DNA of 64,000 bases, from assembly GCA_951640165.1 (NCBI GenBank), contig OX621256.1, positions 1,798,001 through 1,862,000 on the forward strand. Direction: 5' to 3'. Every line of letters begins with the position of its first letter. Within the stretch, counting starts at the first letter, position 1. The translations under genes and the position numbers were made by a program. Origin of the DNA: Pseudoips prasinana. Lineage: Eukaryota > Arthropoda > Insecta > Lepidoptera > Nolidae. The notes below the pieces were generated by a model. That model did not search any database. It was not told the origin of the DNA and was given only the letters and a program-made list of their open reading frames with translations. Shown here in pieces: positions 32,561-42,837 of this stretch.

Positions 32561-33775
32561 GCAGACTATAACAATTTATATGAATTAATTACAATTAAAA
32601 CTATGATGCGATTACCATACAACAACTAGTGGCCAACATTAACGGCTCGAACGACCTCGCAATCACACGTAGAGATACAAACACAAATTGGATTGAATTA
32701 CATCATTTTTTTTATGAAACAATGGCACCTACAGAAATATATTCAAGCTCTAGGATTGCTATCAGACGAATTTCGGACATTATAACTGCATGCAGTCGAC
32801 ATGACTGTTAAATATATAGAGAAGTCACGACTGCGTGCAGTTTATAAATATACTGATTACATGCCCAGTCTGCCACTATATTTAACGAGTCATCATGGCG
32901 TGCCCGTTACACGCGGGTATTTGATAAATATACTGACAAAACACGTGCATTCTGTCAATTCAGGACTGCACGCTGTTGACATATATCCACTCCGTCTGGA
33001 AACAATCTTGCTCATAGCTAAGCTTAAAATTAAAAAATAAAATACTTCTACCACATATGTAATAAAAACCACAATATTGTTTAGTACTCAAGATATAAGG
33101 AAGTATAACTATGTATGTTATTTAATTAAGCTGCTTAATTAAATAACTATGTTACGGTTTAATAAACATAATAAGTGCCATATTAATAAAATTTAAAAGC
33201 AATCATATAAGATTTGCATTGTCTAATTGCGGGTAGATTAGATTTACTAACTCCTCAATTACACATGAACGAAAATAAACGGCACACTCGCTGGGCATTC
33301 GGTGGGCACACATTACACATCGGGCCGAAAGTATTGGCCACTAAAAAATTAAAATGTCACCTCCAGCCAAGATACATTTGGAATTATAATCTCATCTATT
33401 GTAACGGGCGCTAAGTATATAACTATCTATGTATATTACTTATATGCACTTAACATCTTCGGTCAAATTATATGGAAATAACACTTAATCATATCTAGGT
33501 AATTCTATATTACATTTTCAATACCAACAGATCATTCGGTTTCTAGGTAAATTTTAATTATAATGTAATAATAAACAGACATTTTATACAAATAAATACG
33601 TGTCCACTATAAAATATTATTAACTACTATTCATTTAATATAACTATGAAATGAAAATAAAAATTGTTCATGTATTTTAATTATATTACTTTATTGCGTA
33701 AAAAGAAAAGTTCATTTTATTTTTATCATTGAAATAGTAAGAGTACATTATTTTAGAGCTAGGTTGATACAATAG
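32561..33775. other. No recognised gene; one palindrome
   Basis: It contains a perfect palindrome GTTATTTAATTAAGC-T-GCTTAATTAAATAAC at 33118-33148. The frames at 32629-32811, 32801-33040 and 33214-33414 are short and unsupported. Confidence 0.4.
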
Positions 33776-33815
33776 TGACGTCATCAATCTTTAGTGACGT
33801 ATTTCGGTATAAAAA
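33776..33815 (+). promoter_or_regulatory. Possible promoter: CRE-like sites and TATA box
   Basis: A full cAMP-response-type palindrome TGACGTCA lies at 33776-33783, a half site TGACGT at 33795-33800, and TATAAAAA at 33808-33815. The spacing (TATA 24 bp after the first site) is promoter-like, but no open reading frame or known transcript follows within 900 bp. It could drive a non-coding RNA, an upstream exon, or be chance. Confidence 0.3.
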
Positions 33816-33849
33816 CCAACTGGAACTAGGAAAAATGTACGTGTTTTTA

Positions 33850-34792
33850 GTAAAGAGTAAAAATCGAATAACAACGTTTTCTATTCAAAAATCACTCAAC
33901 AGTAAATGAAAATTACCCTGTTTAGAAGACATTGTATATCTTAAAAATTGCATCCTCAGCCTTTTTCAATGATATCATTTTGTTTTCAATTTTTTTTTTC
34001 AATGATTTGGCAGCCAATTTTTATCTATGGCATCATTAACAAAAAATATAATTCAAAGAAAATAATATTTATTACACAAGTAAAATTAATATTTATATTA
34101 ATTAAAGCTCATTATTTTTAAAATTATAACAAAATATTCCAACGACTATTAAAACAATAATCTAATCAAAAAACCATAGATAATATTGTCTGCCAAACGG
34201 TAATCACTAATTTGCTAAGGGGTCTATGAAATACAGGGTTTTCAAAATAATATAGAACTAAAATTAAAGAAAATAAAGTTGAAAATACGTCAACGTTATG
34301 CAGTTAGTAGACGGATATTGCTGACGAGTACTTATTGTTTTATATATATAAATATTCGCGCAAAATTATTTTGTTAATATAATTTCATCTAAATAAAACT
34401 TAAAAACTTGTTTTAAAAAATGCCCAAATTTCATATTTTCAAAGTGCATTTTATATAACGATTGACTATGTAACTATAAAAATAAATAACAAAATAATTT
34501 TCCACGACTCACTTAACATCTTAACGCTAAGGATGAATATATTTAATAATTATAATATTAATAATTAATTAAAAATAATCGAGATTGGAATTTTACGTTA
34601 TAATTTAATAATTATTATAATAATTTAATTTATTATAATAGAATATACCTACACAGTAGGAAAGTACAACGGAAAATGTCCATAATTCTAATATGCGATA
34701 GGAATCATATGTTGAATCTGTATCTTATTGAAGATCGTACAATAGCTAACATAACAACGCAAATTTGAAATTTATTTTGCTATGTATAAACT
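33850..34792. other. No recognised gene
   Basis: Very AT-rich, with short TA-rich inverted words (TTATAATAATTTAATTTATTATAATA near 34610). No transposon ends were found. Confidence 0.4.
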
Positions 34793-34793
34793 A

Positions 34794-34962
34794 CTAGCTG
34801 TGCCCCGCGGTGTTACCCGCGTTGAATTTTATAAATTTTCTTTGCTATAAACCTCACGGAGCCCGAGACCTTTCCAACGAATGCAAAACCGTGGAAATCG
34901 GTTGGTGCGTTCTGGAGTTATAGCGTCAAGAAGGAAAACCCGACTTATTTTTATATAGTAGA
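34794..34962 (-). mobile_element. Short Helitron-like element
   Basis: The minus strand starts TCTACTATATAAAAATAAGT at 34962 and ends with a CGCGGGTAACACCGCGGGG hairpin and CTAG at 34794. The host A (34793) and T (34963) fit insertion in AT. At 169 bp it is a deletion derivative of the 5687-6017 type. Confidence 0.7.
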
Positions 34963-35435
34963 TAATTTTACTTCCAATTTAAAGGAAAAGATGACGTTAG
35001 TATCTCAATAATCACGGAACTTCAATATTTGTACTAATGTACGATCTTCATAAGATAAATCAAAATGATCAACCTTTATCGAACCAGTGGAGAATGTATT
35101 CGAGACAAAAATGCACAGACACAAATACAAAAGAAATGTGTATATAAATAACAGTTCGTTGGTACATTACTCAATAATTTACTTGGTAAAATAGTTACAC
35201 TTACACACTACGCAATATTTTTAGATTTAACGCTTTCAATTTTTTTTTAATCCAAGCTTTAATAATCATTGTTTAAAATCCCTTTTTAAGATTATCATAG
35301 GTTAATAATCTTGGCCTACAGTGTAGGTACTAAAGGAATCATTTAAGCGTTAGGCCCAAAATGAGTACGCTCAAAAATACCTCGAACAAAATAATAAACT
35401 TTCAGCTAAGTTAATGCCGCGATAGTAGTTACATG

Positions 35436-35533
35436 CCACTTTGTCACTGTTTTAACAACTTTGGCAGTTATTAACCACTTTGTCACTGTTTTAACCACTT
35501 TGGCAGTTATTCACCACTTCGTCATAGTTATTA
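35436..35533. repeat. 39-bp tandem repeat, 2.5 copies
   Basis: Units begin CCACTTTGTCACTGTTTTAA at 35436 and 35475 and a partial CCACTTCGTCATAGTTATTA at 35514. The second half of each unit is CAACTTTGGCAGTTATTAA or CCACTTTGGCAGTTATTCA. Confidence 0.85.
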
Positions 35534-36289
35534 TATCACATCCATATTTTTTCATTTTACCTATTTTCCAACACACAAAAAGCGAGCCATGCTGGCTTTA
35601 TGTTTTGAACGTACATATTTCGAGCCTCCGCCGGTAATTTTAGAGTAGGTATATTAAATTATGGGATTATTTAGTAATACATACAGACTAAGACATGGCA
35701 CAGCCTGTCACCTATATCATCAGGCAAACGTCGAAACAAAGGGAGACATTTCCAAATCGGTATTTCACCGTGCAGCCGGTATCAGTTTCTTACACAATAG
35801 TTATATAATATTAAAAATCTACTTTTAAAATATACATTAATTATATATATTTTTTTAATAAAATTATTTATTATTTGGCATTGAACCGTGGTTACACGAT
35901 TGTAGAACGTATTTACAACGATAAGGGTGGGCTGACATCACTGACAAGAATTGACTCGAAATGTTATGATAAGAAATGGGCGAAGAACGAGTTTTGTGAA
36001 CCAGTCGTGAGAGACTACGACTAATATTGAGGTGCATAAGTGCAATTTGTTCAAAGGAGACCCCTCCTTCATATAAATATTATACCTTTAGAAGCATTAA
36101 AAGCTGTATCTCGTCAAATCCACAAGGTTAGAGCGAGATGGCTCAAGATACAAATCAAGCCATCACCCTCAAGCAATGGATTTAGAGAACCTTAGTTAAG
36201 TTTAGACTCTGTTATTTTAAATCAGACAAAAATAAACAGTCACACATGGTGAAAGAATCTAAATTGAATTGGACTGGATGGAGTCAATA
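35534..36289. other. No recognised gene
   Basis: AT-rich and without shared repeats. A patch at 35875-36010 has mixed composition but no frame. Confidence 0.4.
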
Positions 36290-36480
36290 TCCTACTTATA
36301 TTATAAATGCGTAAATTTGTGAGTATGGAAGTATGAACGTATGGATGTTTGTTATTCTTTCACGCGAAAACTAGGAAACCGATTTTGATGAAACTTTTTC
36401 TCAAACTTAAAGGTTGAATTGCATTATATTATGTATGACTATTTATTTTTGTAACGTGTAGAATAAGTTTTGTTTGGTTA
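36290..36480 (+). repeat. Helitron-like 5' end, 3' part lost
   Basis: TCCTACTTATATTATAAATG (TC start, host A before it), GAAGTATGAACGTATGGATG, TTGTTATTCTTTCACGCGAA and CCGATTTTGATGAAACTTTT form the classical 5' region of abundant lepidopteran non-autonomous Helitrons. No CTAG end was located. Confidence 0.5.
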
Positions 36481-36744
36481 TTCATTATCATTTTATCCCA
36501 GTATAGCAGAGCTGCAATGATAGTGACAGACATCATGATTTTCAAGGAATGAATAATCATTGCACTAGCAATTGATCAATTTGTTGTTGCAGTATTCTGC
36601 ATAAAACACAAAATTATATTTGTTCGGTTATGTAAATTAAAAGTAATTAATATGTAGTGTTAGCTCGACTCAAAACTAGGGAAACTAAGCTTTATCGTCC
36701 AGCGTGTATAGAATAAGAGTTTTGATGGAATTTGTTACTAGAAA

Positions 36745-37014
36745 ATGGCCGATACCCAGGACCCGCCAAACGATGAAATTTATGATTTCCCAGTTTTCCA
36801 GTGATTCTTATAATATATGCAGATTTATTCCATTTTTAATGATACTTAGATTTTATATGAATGGGAGAAAAATAATGACAGTTTGGACGACGGTTTCTGG
36901 GCGCCAAGTTCCGCAAACTCTGATGAACGCACCTTGTACAGACGCCAGCACATCCAGCTACCCCAGCCTGTCAAATTTCTTTTATTGAATTTTAAGTTTA
37001 TCATAAAATCATAG
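36745..37014 (+). pseudogene. Exon-like frame, broken, unknown
   Basis: In one frame, ATG at 36745 opens MADTQDPPNDEIYDFPVFQ, stops at 36802, and resumes after three stops at 36850. There it reads YEWEKNNDSLDDGFWAPSSA, NSDERTLYRRQHIQLPQPVK up to 37012. The composition (acidic, Trp, Pro) looks protein-like in an AT-rich area. The last third lies in the left arm of the inverted repeat 36935-37077. I do not recognise a family. It could be a decayed gene or an element fragment. Confidence 0.25.
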
Positions 37015-37077
37015 CATTCACTTTCAATTGGGGAAATTTGACAGACTGGGTTAGCTTGATGTGCTGGCGGCTGTACA
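36935..37077. repeat. Inverted repeat, 45-bp imperfect arms
   Basis: TGTACAGACGCCAGCACATC .. CCTGTCAAATTTC (36935-36979) pairs with the complement of 37033-37077 (TGTACAGCCGCCAGCACATC), with few mismatches. The word TGTACAGACGCCAGCATATC also occurs at 12047-12066, so this is the end of a dispersed element. Confidence 0.7.
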
Positions 37078-38284
37078 TGACATAATGCTTATCGAAGCTA
37101 GAGAACTTGCTGGACCTTTTTTCTTATACGAAAAGATGTGTGTGCGTCTTTTGAGTCACACGCACATTGTTGTCAATATCGAACATTTTTAACGGCTTTC
37201 GCAGTATTGTGTAATTATTGCACTTCCGCGAGTCAAGGCTCCGTCGTCCTCCCTATATTTTAGATGTATGAAATCGCATATTTATGACAGATAAAAAATT
37301 TATTTAATGTAGGTACATATTTAAATCTAAGTCGTTAACAGTATAAAGTGAACGATAATGTGATAGATTTTTGTAACTCAAATGACTTTATAATATTTAC
37401 AAAGATGTAAAAATCTATTTATCAATCATTTAAACACGTGGAGTATATAATTTTTATCAACGCTCTCTGGTCAAAATTAGAACTTAATTTTTCAATAAGA
37501 CATTCTGCCACAGTGACTGCTTAAAATACCTGTCATTAATCACACTAAAATCTCTTAAAGTGATTGATCAATACTAATTACTTCACGCTTACAAGACAAG
37601 GTTTCAGTACGATGGACACGTCTATTTTGACAGCTTCCGGATACATGGGATATCATATTATAACTTCCCGCTTTACATTGGCTAAATAAAGTCATGTTTT
37701 GTCTCCTTCTCTCTAAAGTCACTTTAACATGTCAGAGGCTTACGGTAATTTACAGTAATATGGACAATGCTGGTGATTCTGTGTATTACACAACCAAACT
37801 AATATTTATTAAATGTTATTCCATCTCTCTCTAATACAGCTCGTGGGCAAAGAACAGGGCATATATAGAGTTACTAGTAAAACACCAACAACATCGTAAG
37901 ATTCAATTGCTAACACCATAAGCAACAACTTTAGTTCTACAAATTTGGACATAATTCAATACATGAAAAGCAATATTATTTTACAATTTTTGGTTGTCCT
38001 CTCGTAACATTTGTAGGTCTATGTTTCATTCATACGACGCGCAACTCGTGCGCTTTGCGCTAATAAAATAACCCTTTCTTTGCTAGATATTAACACAATT
38101 AATTTTACGCCTTGGTGTAGGTAATTTGGATACCTTGTTGCATATTGTCGGCATTAATCTCTGCGATGCGCGTAGAGTTATGAACATTCAAGCGGGAAAT
38201 TAAATTAATACTTATTTTTGTACGAAAATAAAATCTACCAAATTATCAAAACTTTTAGAACAAAAGTTGTTGGTTATGGTGTTA

Positions 38285-39580
38285 CGAGGGTGCGTTTTTA
38301 AGTTCGCGGAATTGGGGGGAGGGGATAATAATAGGTCATTATCGGGATGGCCACGACTTCAGTCACTCAATATTAGTATAAATACCAAGTTTTATCTTAA
38401 TTGGATCATTAGTCTCTGAACTATCGTCAAGCAAACAACTCAATCGGGAAGAAAGTGTGAATTATGGAAAAAATCGAGTACCATGCCGTAATAAAGTTCC
38501 TTACCAAGCAAGGAAAGTCAGTTCAAAATATACTGGAAGAGATGGAATCCGTTTACGGGGACTCTTGCCCGTATAAAACCATGGTTTACAAGTGGCACAG
38601 TCTCTTTAAACAAGGCAGGACCTCACTTGAAGACGACCCTCAGCCCGGACGGTCGCCCGAGGTGACTACTCCGGAAATCATTAAAAAAGTCGAAAAAATT
38701 ATATTGGAAGATGCCAGACTAAAGAAGAAACAGCTTGCAGAAATGGTTGGAGTATCGGATACGACAATTTTCAAAATTCTACATGATCATCTTGGCATGA
38801 CAAAGGTCAGTGCAAGATGGGTGCCAAGAATGCTCACGCCGCCTCAAAAAAAAACGCCGCGTGGAGTGTTCTCGCACGTTCTTGGACCTCTGTAACGAAG
38901 ATAAGGATGGACTTTTAAGTCGAATTGTTACTGGAGATGAAACTTGGGTTCATCATTATGAACCTGAGTCGAAACAGGACTCTATGTAGTGGCACAAAAA
39001 AGGCACACCACCACCCAAGAAGTTTAAAGTGTCACAATCGGCTGGAAAAATCATGGCAACAGTGTTTTGGGATTCCGAAGGGATCCTGTTGATCGATTAT
39101 AAAGATAAAGGCGTTTCTATAACCGGACAATACTACGCTTCCATCCTCGAGAGGTTAAAAGAAAGCATTAAAGAAAAAAGGAGGGGAAAATTAACCAAAG
39201 GTGTCCTTCTTCTACACGACAACGCGCCAGTTCACAAGAGCCGTGTTGCTTTGGCTGCCCTGCATAACGTGGGCTTCGATATTTTAGATCATCCACCCTA
39301 CAGCCCAGACCTGGCTCCCAGTGATTACTACCTCTTTCCAAAACTCAAAAAAGAACTTCATGGGAAGAAATTTTCTACTGATGAAGAAGTGAAGGACGCG
39401 GTTTCAGCCTATTTTTCGGACAAAGACAAAACATTTTTTTATGAAGGTATACATAAGCTAATTGAAAGATCTGAAAAATGTATAAGGGTAGCAGGTGAAT
39501 ATATTGAAACAGAAAAATAATTTTGTATTTTTATTTACACTTCTTAGCCTCCATTCCGCGAACTTAAAAACGCCCCCGCG
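38285..39580 (+). mobile_element. Mariner element with TA target duplication
   Basis: The terminal inverted repeats are about 31 bp (left CGAGGGTGCGTTTTTAAGTT, complement of right CGCGGGGGCGTTTTTAAGTT, each continuing CGCGGAAT). They are flanked by TA at 38283-38284 and 39581-39582. The length of 1296 bp is standard for mariner. It carries one transposase gene with two lesions. Confidence 0.92.
38464..39520 (+). pseudogene. Mariner transposase, one frameshift and one stop
   Basis: DDE/D transposase that cuts and pastes the element at TA sites. The N-terminal paired-type HTH region (residues 1-130) includes a WVPRMLTP linker motif. The catalytic region carries TGDETWVHHYEP (first Asp), HDNAPVHKS (second Asp) and YSPDLAPSDYYLFP (third Asp), with 34 residues between the second and third: D,D34D. 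Lesions: a 9-A run at 38846-38854 puts the rest out of frame, and a TAG stops the restored frame at 38987-38989. The remainder (39029-39520) is intact to a normal C terminus. It was probably inactivated recently. Confidence 0.92.
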
Positions 39581-39644
39581 TACCTATCTTGTCCTGGGCG
39601 GTTGTTGGTGTTTTACAAGTAAGTATATATGACTACGGGACATC

Positions 39645-39815
39645 TCTTTGTGTGAGTAACACAATTATTTGTTCTATGTCTCAGTGTAATTTATATTTAA
39701 TACATATGTGTCTAGAAATATATAAGTAAGTTTATCAGTTGTCTGGCTACCAAAGTACAGGCACTGTCTAGTTTGAGATCAGATGGCAGATTGTTAGTTG
39801 TTCCAAGATATTTAT
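39645..39815 (+). repeat. SINE 3' half
   Basis: AACACAATTATTTGTTCTAT .. GTCTCAGTGTAATTTA .. TATCAGTTGTCTGGCTACCA .. TTTGAGATCAGATGGCAGAT follows the SINE family of 17985-18208, ending in a TTATTTATTATT tail. Confidence 0.65.
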
Positions 39816-40538
39816 TTATTATTAAACGACAAAAGCCGATTCTAATACGAGTACCAATTATGCTCATTATAATTGGTGACAGATTCTAACGTATCGCTTA
39901 TATATCCTAAGCCTTTCGTGAGAAAACGAAAGATGCTTTGTCCTTTTCATAAAAACTATATTAGAACACAATGCAATAAAATAAGTTTAGTGGGTAGTCC
40001 ATAAAATCGGAGGCAATAATAATAATTAAAATTAAAATAGTGATGTATGTACCCTACCAACGAAACACAAATTGAACAAATTATTTTGCTATGAAAAAAG
40101 GGCGGTTGGTTTTGTATAATAATAAGATGTGAAGTTAAAAATAGATTTTTTTCCAATGTTGGCAACTAAATTAAATAAATCTGTTCTCTTTGTAAAACTA
40201 GTTCATAATTTGAATATAGCATTTTTATGCTAAATTATTAAGTGCGTATCATATTATTACTAATAGGTACACACAAAGCTGTCATATTTATATGAAATTT
40301 ATAACACATAGATTTATTTCATACAGATATAGTGAATGGACAGCCAAATAAATTAACATTTGCTAATATAAGTATAATATAACGATCAGCCCCTCGATAC
40401 GATAGATATGTCGTCTGGGGTCGTGGACAAACTTAACTTGATCTGTGAGAAATCACTGCCGCGATCGGTGACACCCAAATTGTAAGGTTTTAATATAAGT
40501 GAAATTAAGTAGAGTCCCACAGATCCCTTGAACTAGGA
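39816..40538. other. No recognised gene
   Basis: AT-rich. The 69-codon minus frame at 39956-40165 is unsupported. Confidence 0.4.
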
Positions 40539-40902
40539 TTATTTGTAAAACACCAACAACCTCGCAGAACTAAATTGCTAACATCATAACCAACAACTTT
40601 TGTTCTACGAAGTCGGACATAAACTCAATACATAAAAAAATATTTTAATAGTTTTTGTTGTACCGTCGTGACATTTGTAGGTCTATGTTTCATTCGTAAC
40701 GAAAGGGCGACATGCGAACGACGCTCAGCTCGCAGCGTGTGTGCGTCTTTGCGATTCTCGTAGAGTTATTAATAATTAAACGAGAAATTATTAATTTGTA
40801 TGAAAATAATATCTAACAAATTATCAAAAGTTGTAAAACAAAACTTGTTCTTTACGGTGTTAACTATATAGTACTGCGAGCTTGTTGGTGTTTTAGTAGT
40901 AA
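40539..40902. mobile_element. Long-TIR MITE, copy 2
   Basis: The left end TTATTTGTAAAACACCAACA and complement of the right TTACTACTAAAACACCAACA. The inner part shares TAGGTCTATGTTTCATTCGT and TCTCGTAGAGTTATTAATAA with the other copies. It is 364 bp because of an internal deletion. Confidence 0.8.
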
Positions 40903-41402
40903 CACTGTTTTCAAATCTGATTAATCAGCCAAATAAAAACTTTATTTTACAGTATTTTCCGTAATGCCAGCATAATATCCAAATATAAAACAAAGATATC
41001 ATAAATTTATGCTTCTGGCGGGAATCACACTTGCATCCTGTGTTTTCCCGATACATATATACATATTCATTACTGTTTTGCAAGACATGTAACCAACTTT
41101 AACTTTTCTTTACAACCACAGATTTGAATCAAAATTTATGTACTTTCGAGACAATACCATGTATGAATTTGATTCAAAATGAATTGAAAAAGAAAAATAA
41201 ACATAGATACAGTCGAATCGATAACCACATCTTTATTCAAAAAGATGAATAATAACACAACTTGTGTAGGGTGAAATTAAATCTAAGCGAAGGTCACAGG
41301 CAACATGTTCCGTGGCAAGCTTTTAAACGAAAACCAACCGACCCCTCACCAAACGGGAATTTAAAAAAACTCATGCACCTTGCGAAATACCGAGAGCACT
41401 CT
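40903..41402. other. No recognised gene
   Basis: AT-rich. It could include the 3' UTR of the minus-strand collagen-like frame that ends at 41403. Confidence 0.35.
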
Positions 41403-41618
41403 TCATTTCTTGGCCTTCAGCGTGACGTACGTCCCGTGCGAGCCGTGCGTGCCGGGCGTGCCGTGCGTCCCGGGCGGGCCGGGCGTGCCGTGCGTCCCGT
41501 GCGGGCCGGGCGGACCGGGCGGGCCGGGCGTGCCGTACGGGGCGGGCGGGCCGTGCGTGCCGTGCGGCTCGGCACGCAGCAGCAGCGGGCGCGCGCGGAA
41601 GGCCGGCGGGGGTAACTC
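41403..41618 (-). CDS. Collagen-like terminal exon candidate
   Basis: The minus strand holds a GC-rich frame without a start codon that runs from about 41618 to a TGA at 41403-41405. After [18 protein letters not shown] it has 14 Gly-X-Y triplets with one interruption (APY), such as [20 protein letters not shown], and ends VTLKAKK. Gly-X-Y is the collagen triple-helix rule. The third codon positions are almost all G or C in an AT-rich region. Opposing frames on both strands are also open because the DNA is built of 9-bp-like units, so a non-coding minisatellite is the alternative. No strong splice acceptor precedes it. The nearest AG (after CTGCAGACATGAGAG) lacks a good pyrimidine tract. Confidence 0.4.
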   Translation of the reverse strand, partial: ELPPPAFRARPLLLRAEPHGTHGPPAPYGTPGPPGPPGPHGTHGTPGPPGTHGTPGTHGSHGTYVTLKAKK

Positions 41619-42773
41619 TCATGTCTGCAGCGCGGTGTTTATTTCGCGGTGGATCGTGCTCTGCAAACAAGCAATATTCACTGCAATAAACGAAGCGACA
41701 CCACAAAAAGTGGACGGAACTAGAATTACACTTATAAATCAATACATGTTCGAAACTCAGCTGGACTTCAGATTTTAATGTTTCGCATAAACTGCTGGCC
41801 GTTTCGTATAAACTTACTGCCGCAGTATTTATTAAAAATAATATACAGATGATTAAATTTTGTACGGGTATACGGAACCAAAATAAATAGCATATGATTC
41901 CTAGTAAGACATATTTTATGATAGGTATATTGGTAAGTATATTTTGCTCAACTTCACATATATTTATTTAAACATATACTGTATATTAGAACTACAAAAG
42001 CCATTAACACATTTAAGAAATGCTCCAAGATCAGCAAATGAATAAATTCTATAATAGTTATTTGTTATACAAGAAAGCAAGGTCACAAATTAGAATTTTG
42101 AGCGTTAGGGAGGGAATCAAAAAAGCACGAGGTGAAAAATCTTTACACTCGAGTGCAATATACAACAAAGTAACTTTTCATTCTACTCCAGCGATGAAAT
42201 GACTAAATGCAAAAATGAAATCATTTACAATCACAAAATACTTTTATTTCAATTTAGGTATTGTTGCAGTTTAGGTAATGGTAATGATATTACCTGCCCT
42301 CCTATAGAATAAAACCTCTTTTGAGAAGATAGCAAACTCTGGTCATTTTATTAAAATAGCTGGACATAGCTTTTAAAGTTAGAATAGAATTCGAATTAAA
42401 TAAAAGGTATCATTTTATGTTTGAGTGATGTGTTGTCAACAGTTGCCAAAATGAAGTGCTAAAGAATACATTGTAAAATCAGGTTTTATTATTATTTCAA
42501 TAAAATAAGTAATCGGTGTTTAATACGTGTGTTATCATTGTGAAGGTCCCTCCCTAGATCCCATTATAGAGTACCTTTGCTGCTGCGAGTCTTTACAGTA
42601 TTAAGTACGACCGCAACAATGCCGGATGAAAGTGCAGTCTAGCCTGCGCGCGAGCAGGCTCACAATGGCCCCGCCCGCCGGCGCGCGTATTGTATGGAAA
42701 CTACATGTCGTGAGCCCACGGGCTGCACGTGTACACTCATGTACAGTACGCTCTTAAATAAATAGAATAAAAA
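41619..42773. other. No recognised gene; GC patch
   Basis: Mostly AT-rich. A GC-rich patch at 42635-42705 (GCGCGCGAGCAGGCTCACAA, GGCCCCGCCCGCCGGCGCGC) could be a CpG-rich promoter or exon remnant; no frame was recognised. Confidence 0.35.
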
Positions 42774-42837
42774 AGGTTTTTATTCACGTAGCTCTTAAAA
42801 AGCACTTGTAAATAGTCAGAACATGCTTGTAGTAATA

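Larger units (their letters stand above)
37871..39622. mobile_element. Long-TIR MITE, copy 1, host of the mariner
   Basis: The left end TTACTAGTAAAACACCAACA and right end (complement TTACTTGTAAAACACCAACA) frame an element of about 455 bp that was split by the mariner at 38285-39580. Internal landmarks (TAGGTCTATGTTTCATTCAT, GATGCGCGTAGAGTT, GGGAAATTAAATTAATA) are shared with copies 2 and 3. The inverted repeats run about 65-75 bases inward, with CTAACACCATAA inside. There is no coding capacity. Confidence 0.8.

Noticed and set aside
35436..35533. CRISPR-like array
   Set aside because: Tandem units without spacers in an insect genome; a minisatellite.
41262..41778. Other long frames across the GC island (Arg/Ala or Pro/Cys repeats)
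   Set aside because: They are shadows of the same periodic DNA; only the minus Gly-X-Y frame has a plausible protein pattern.
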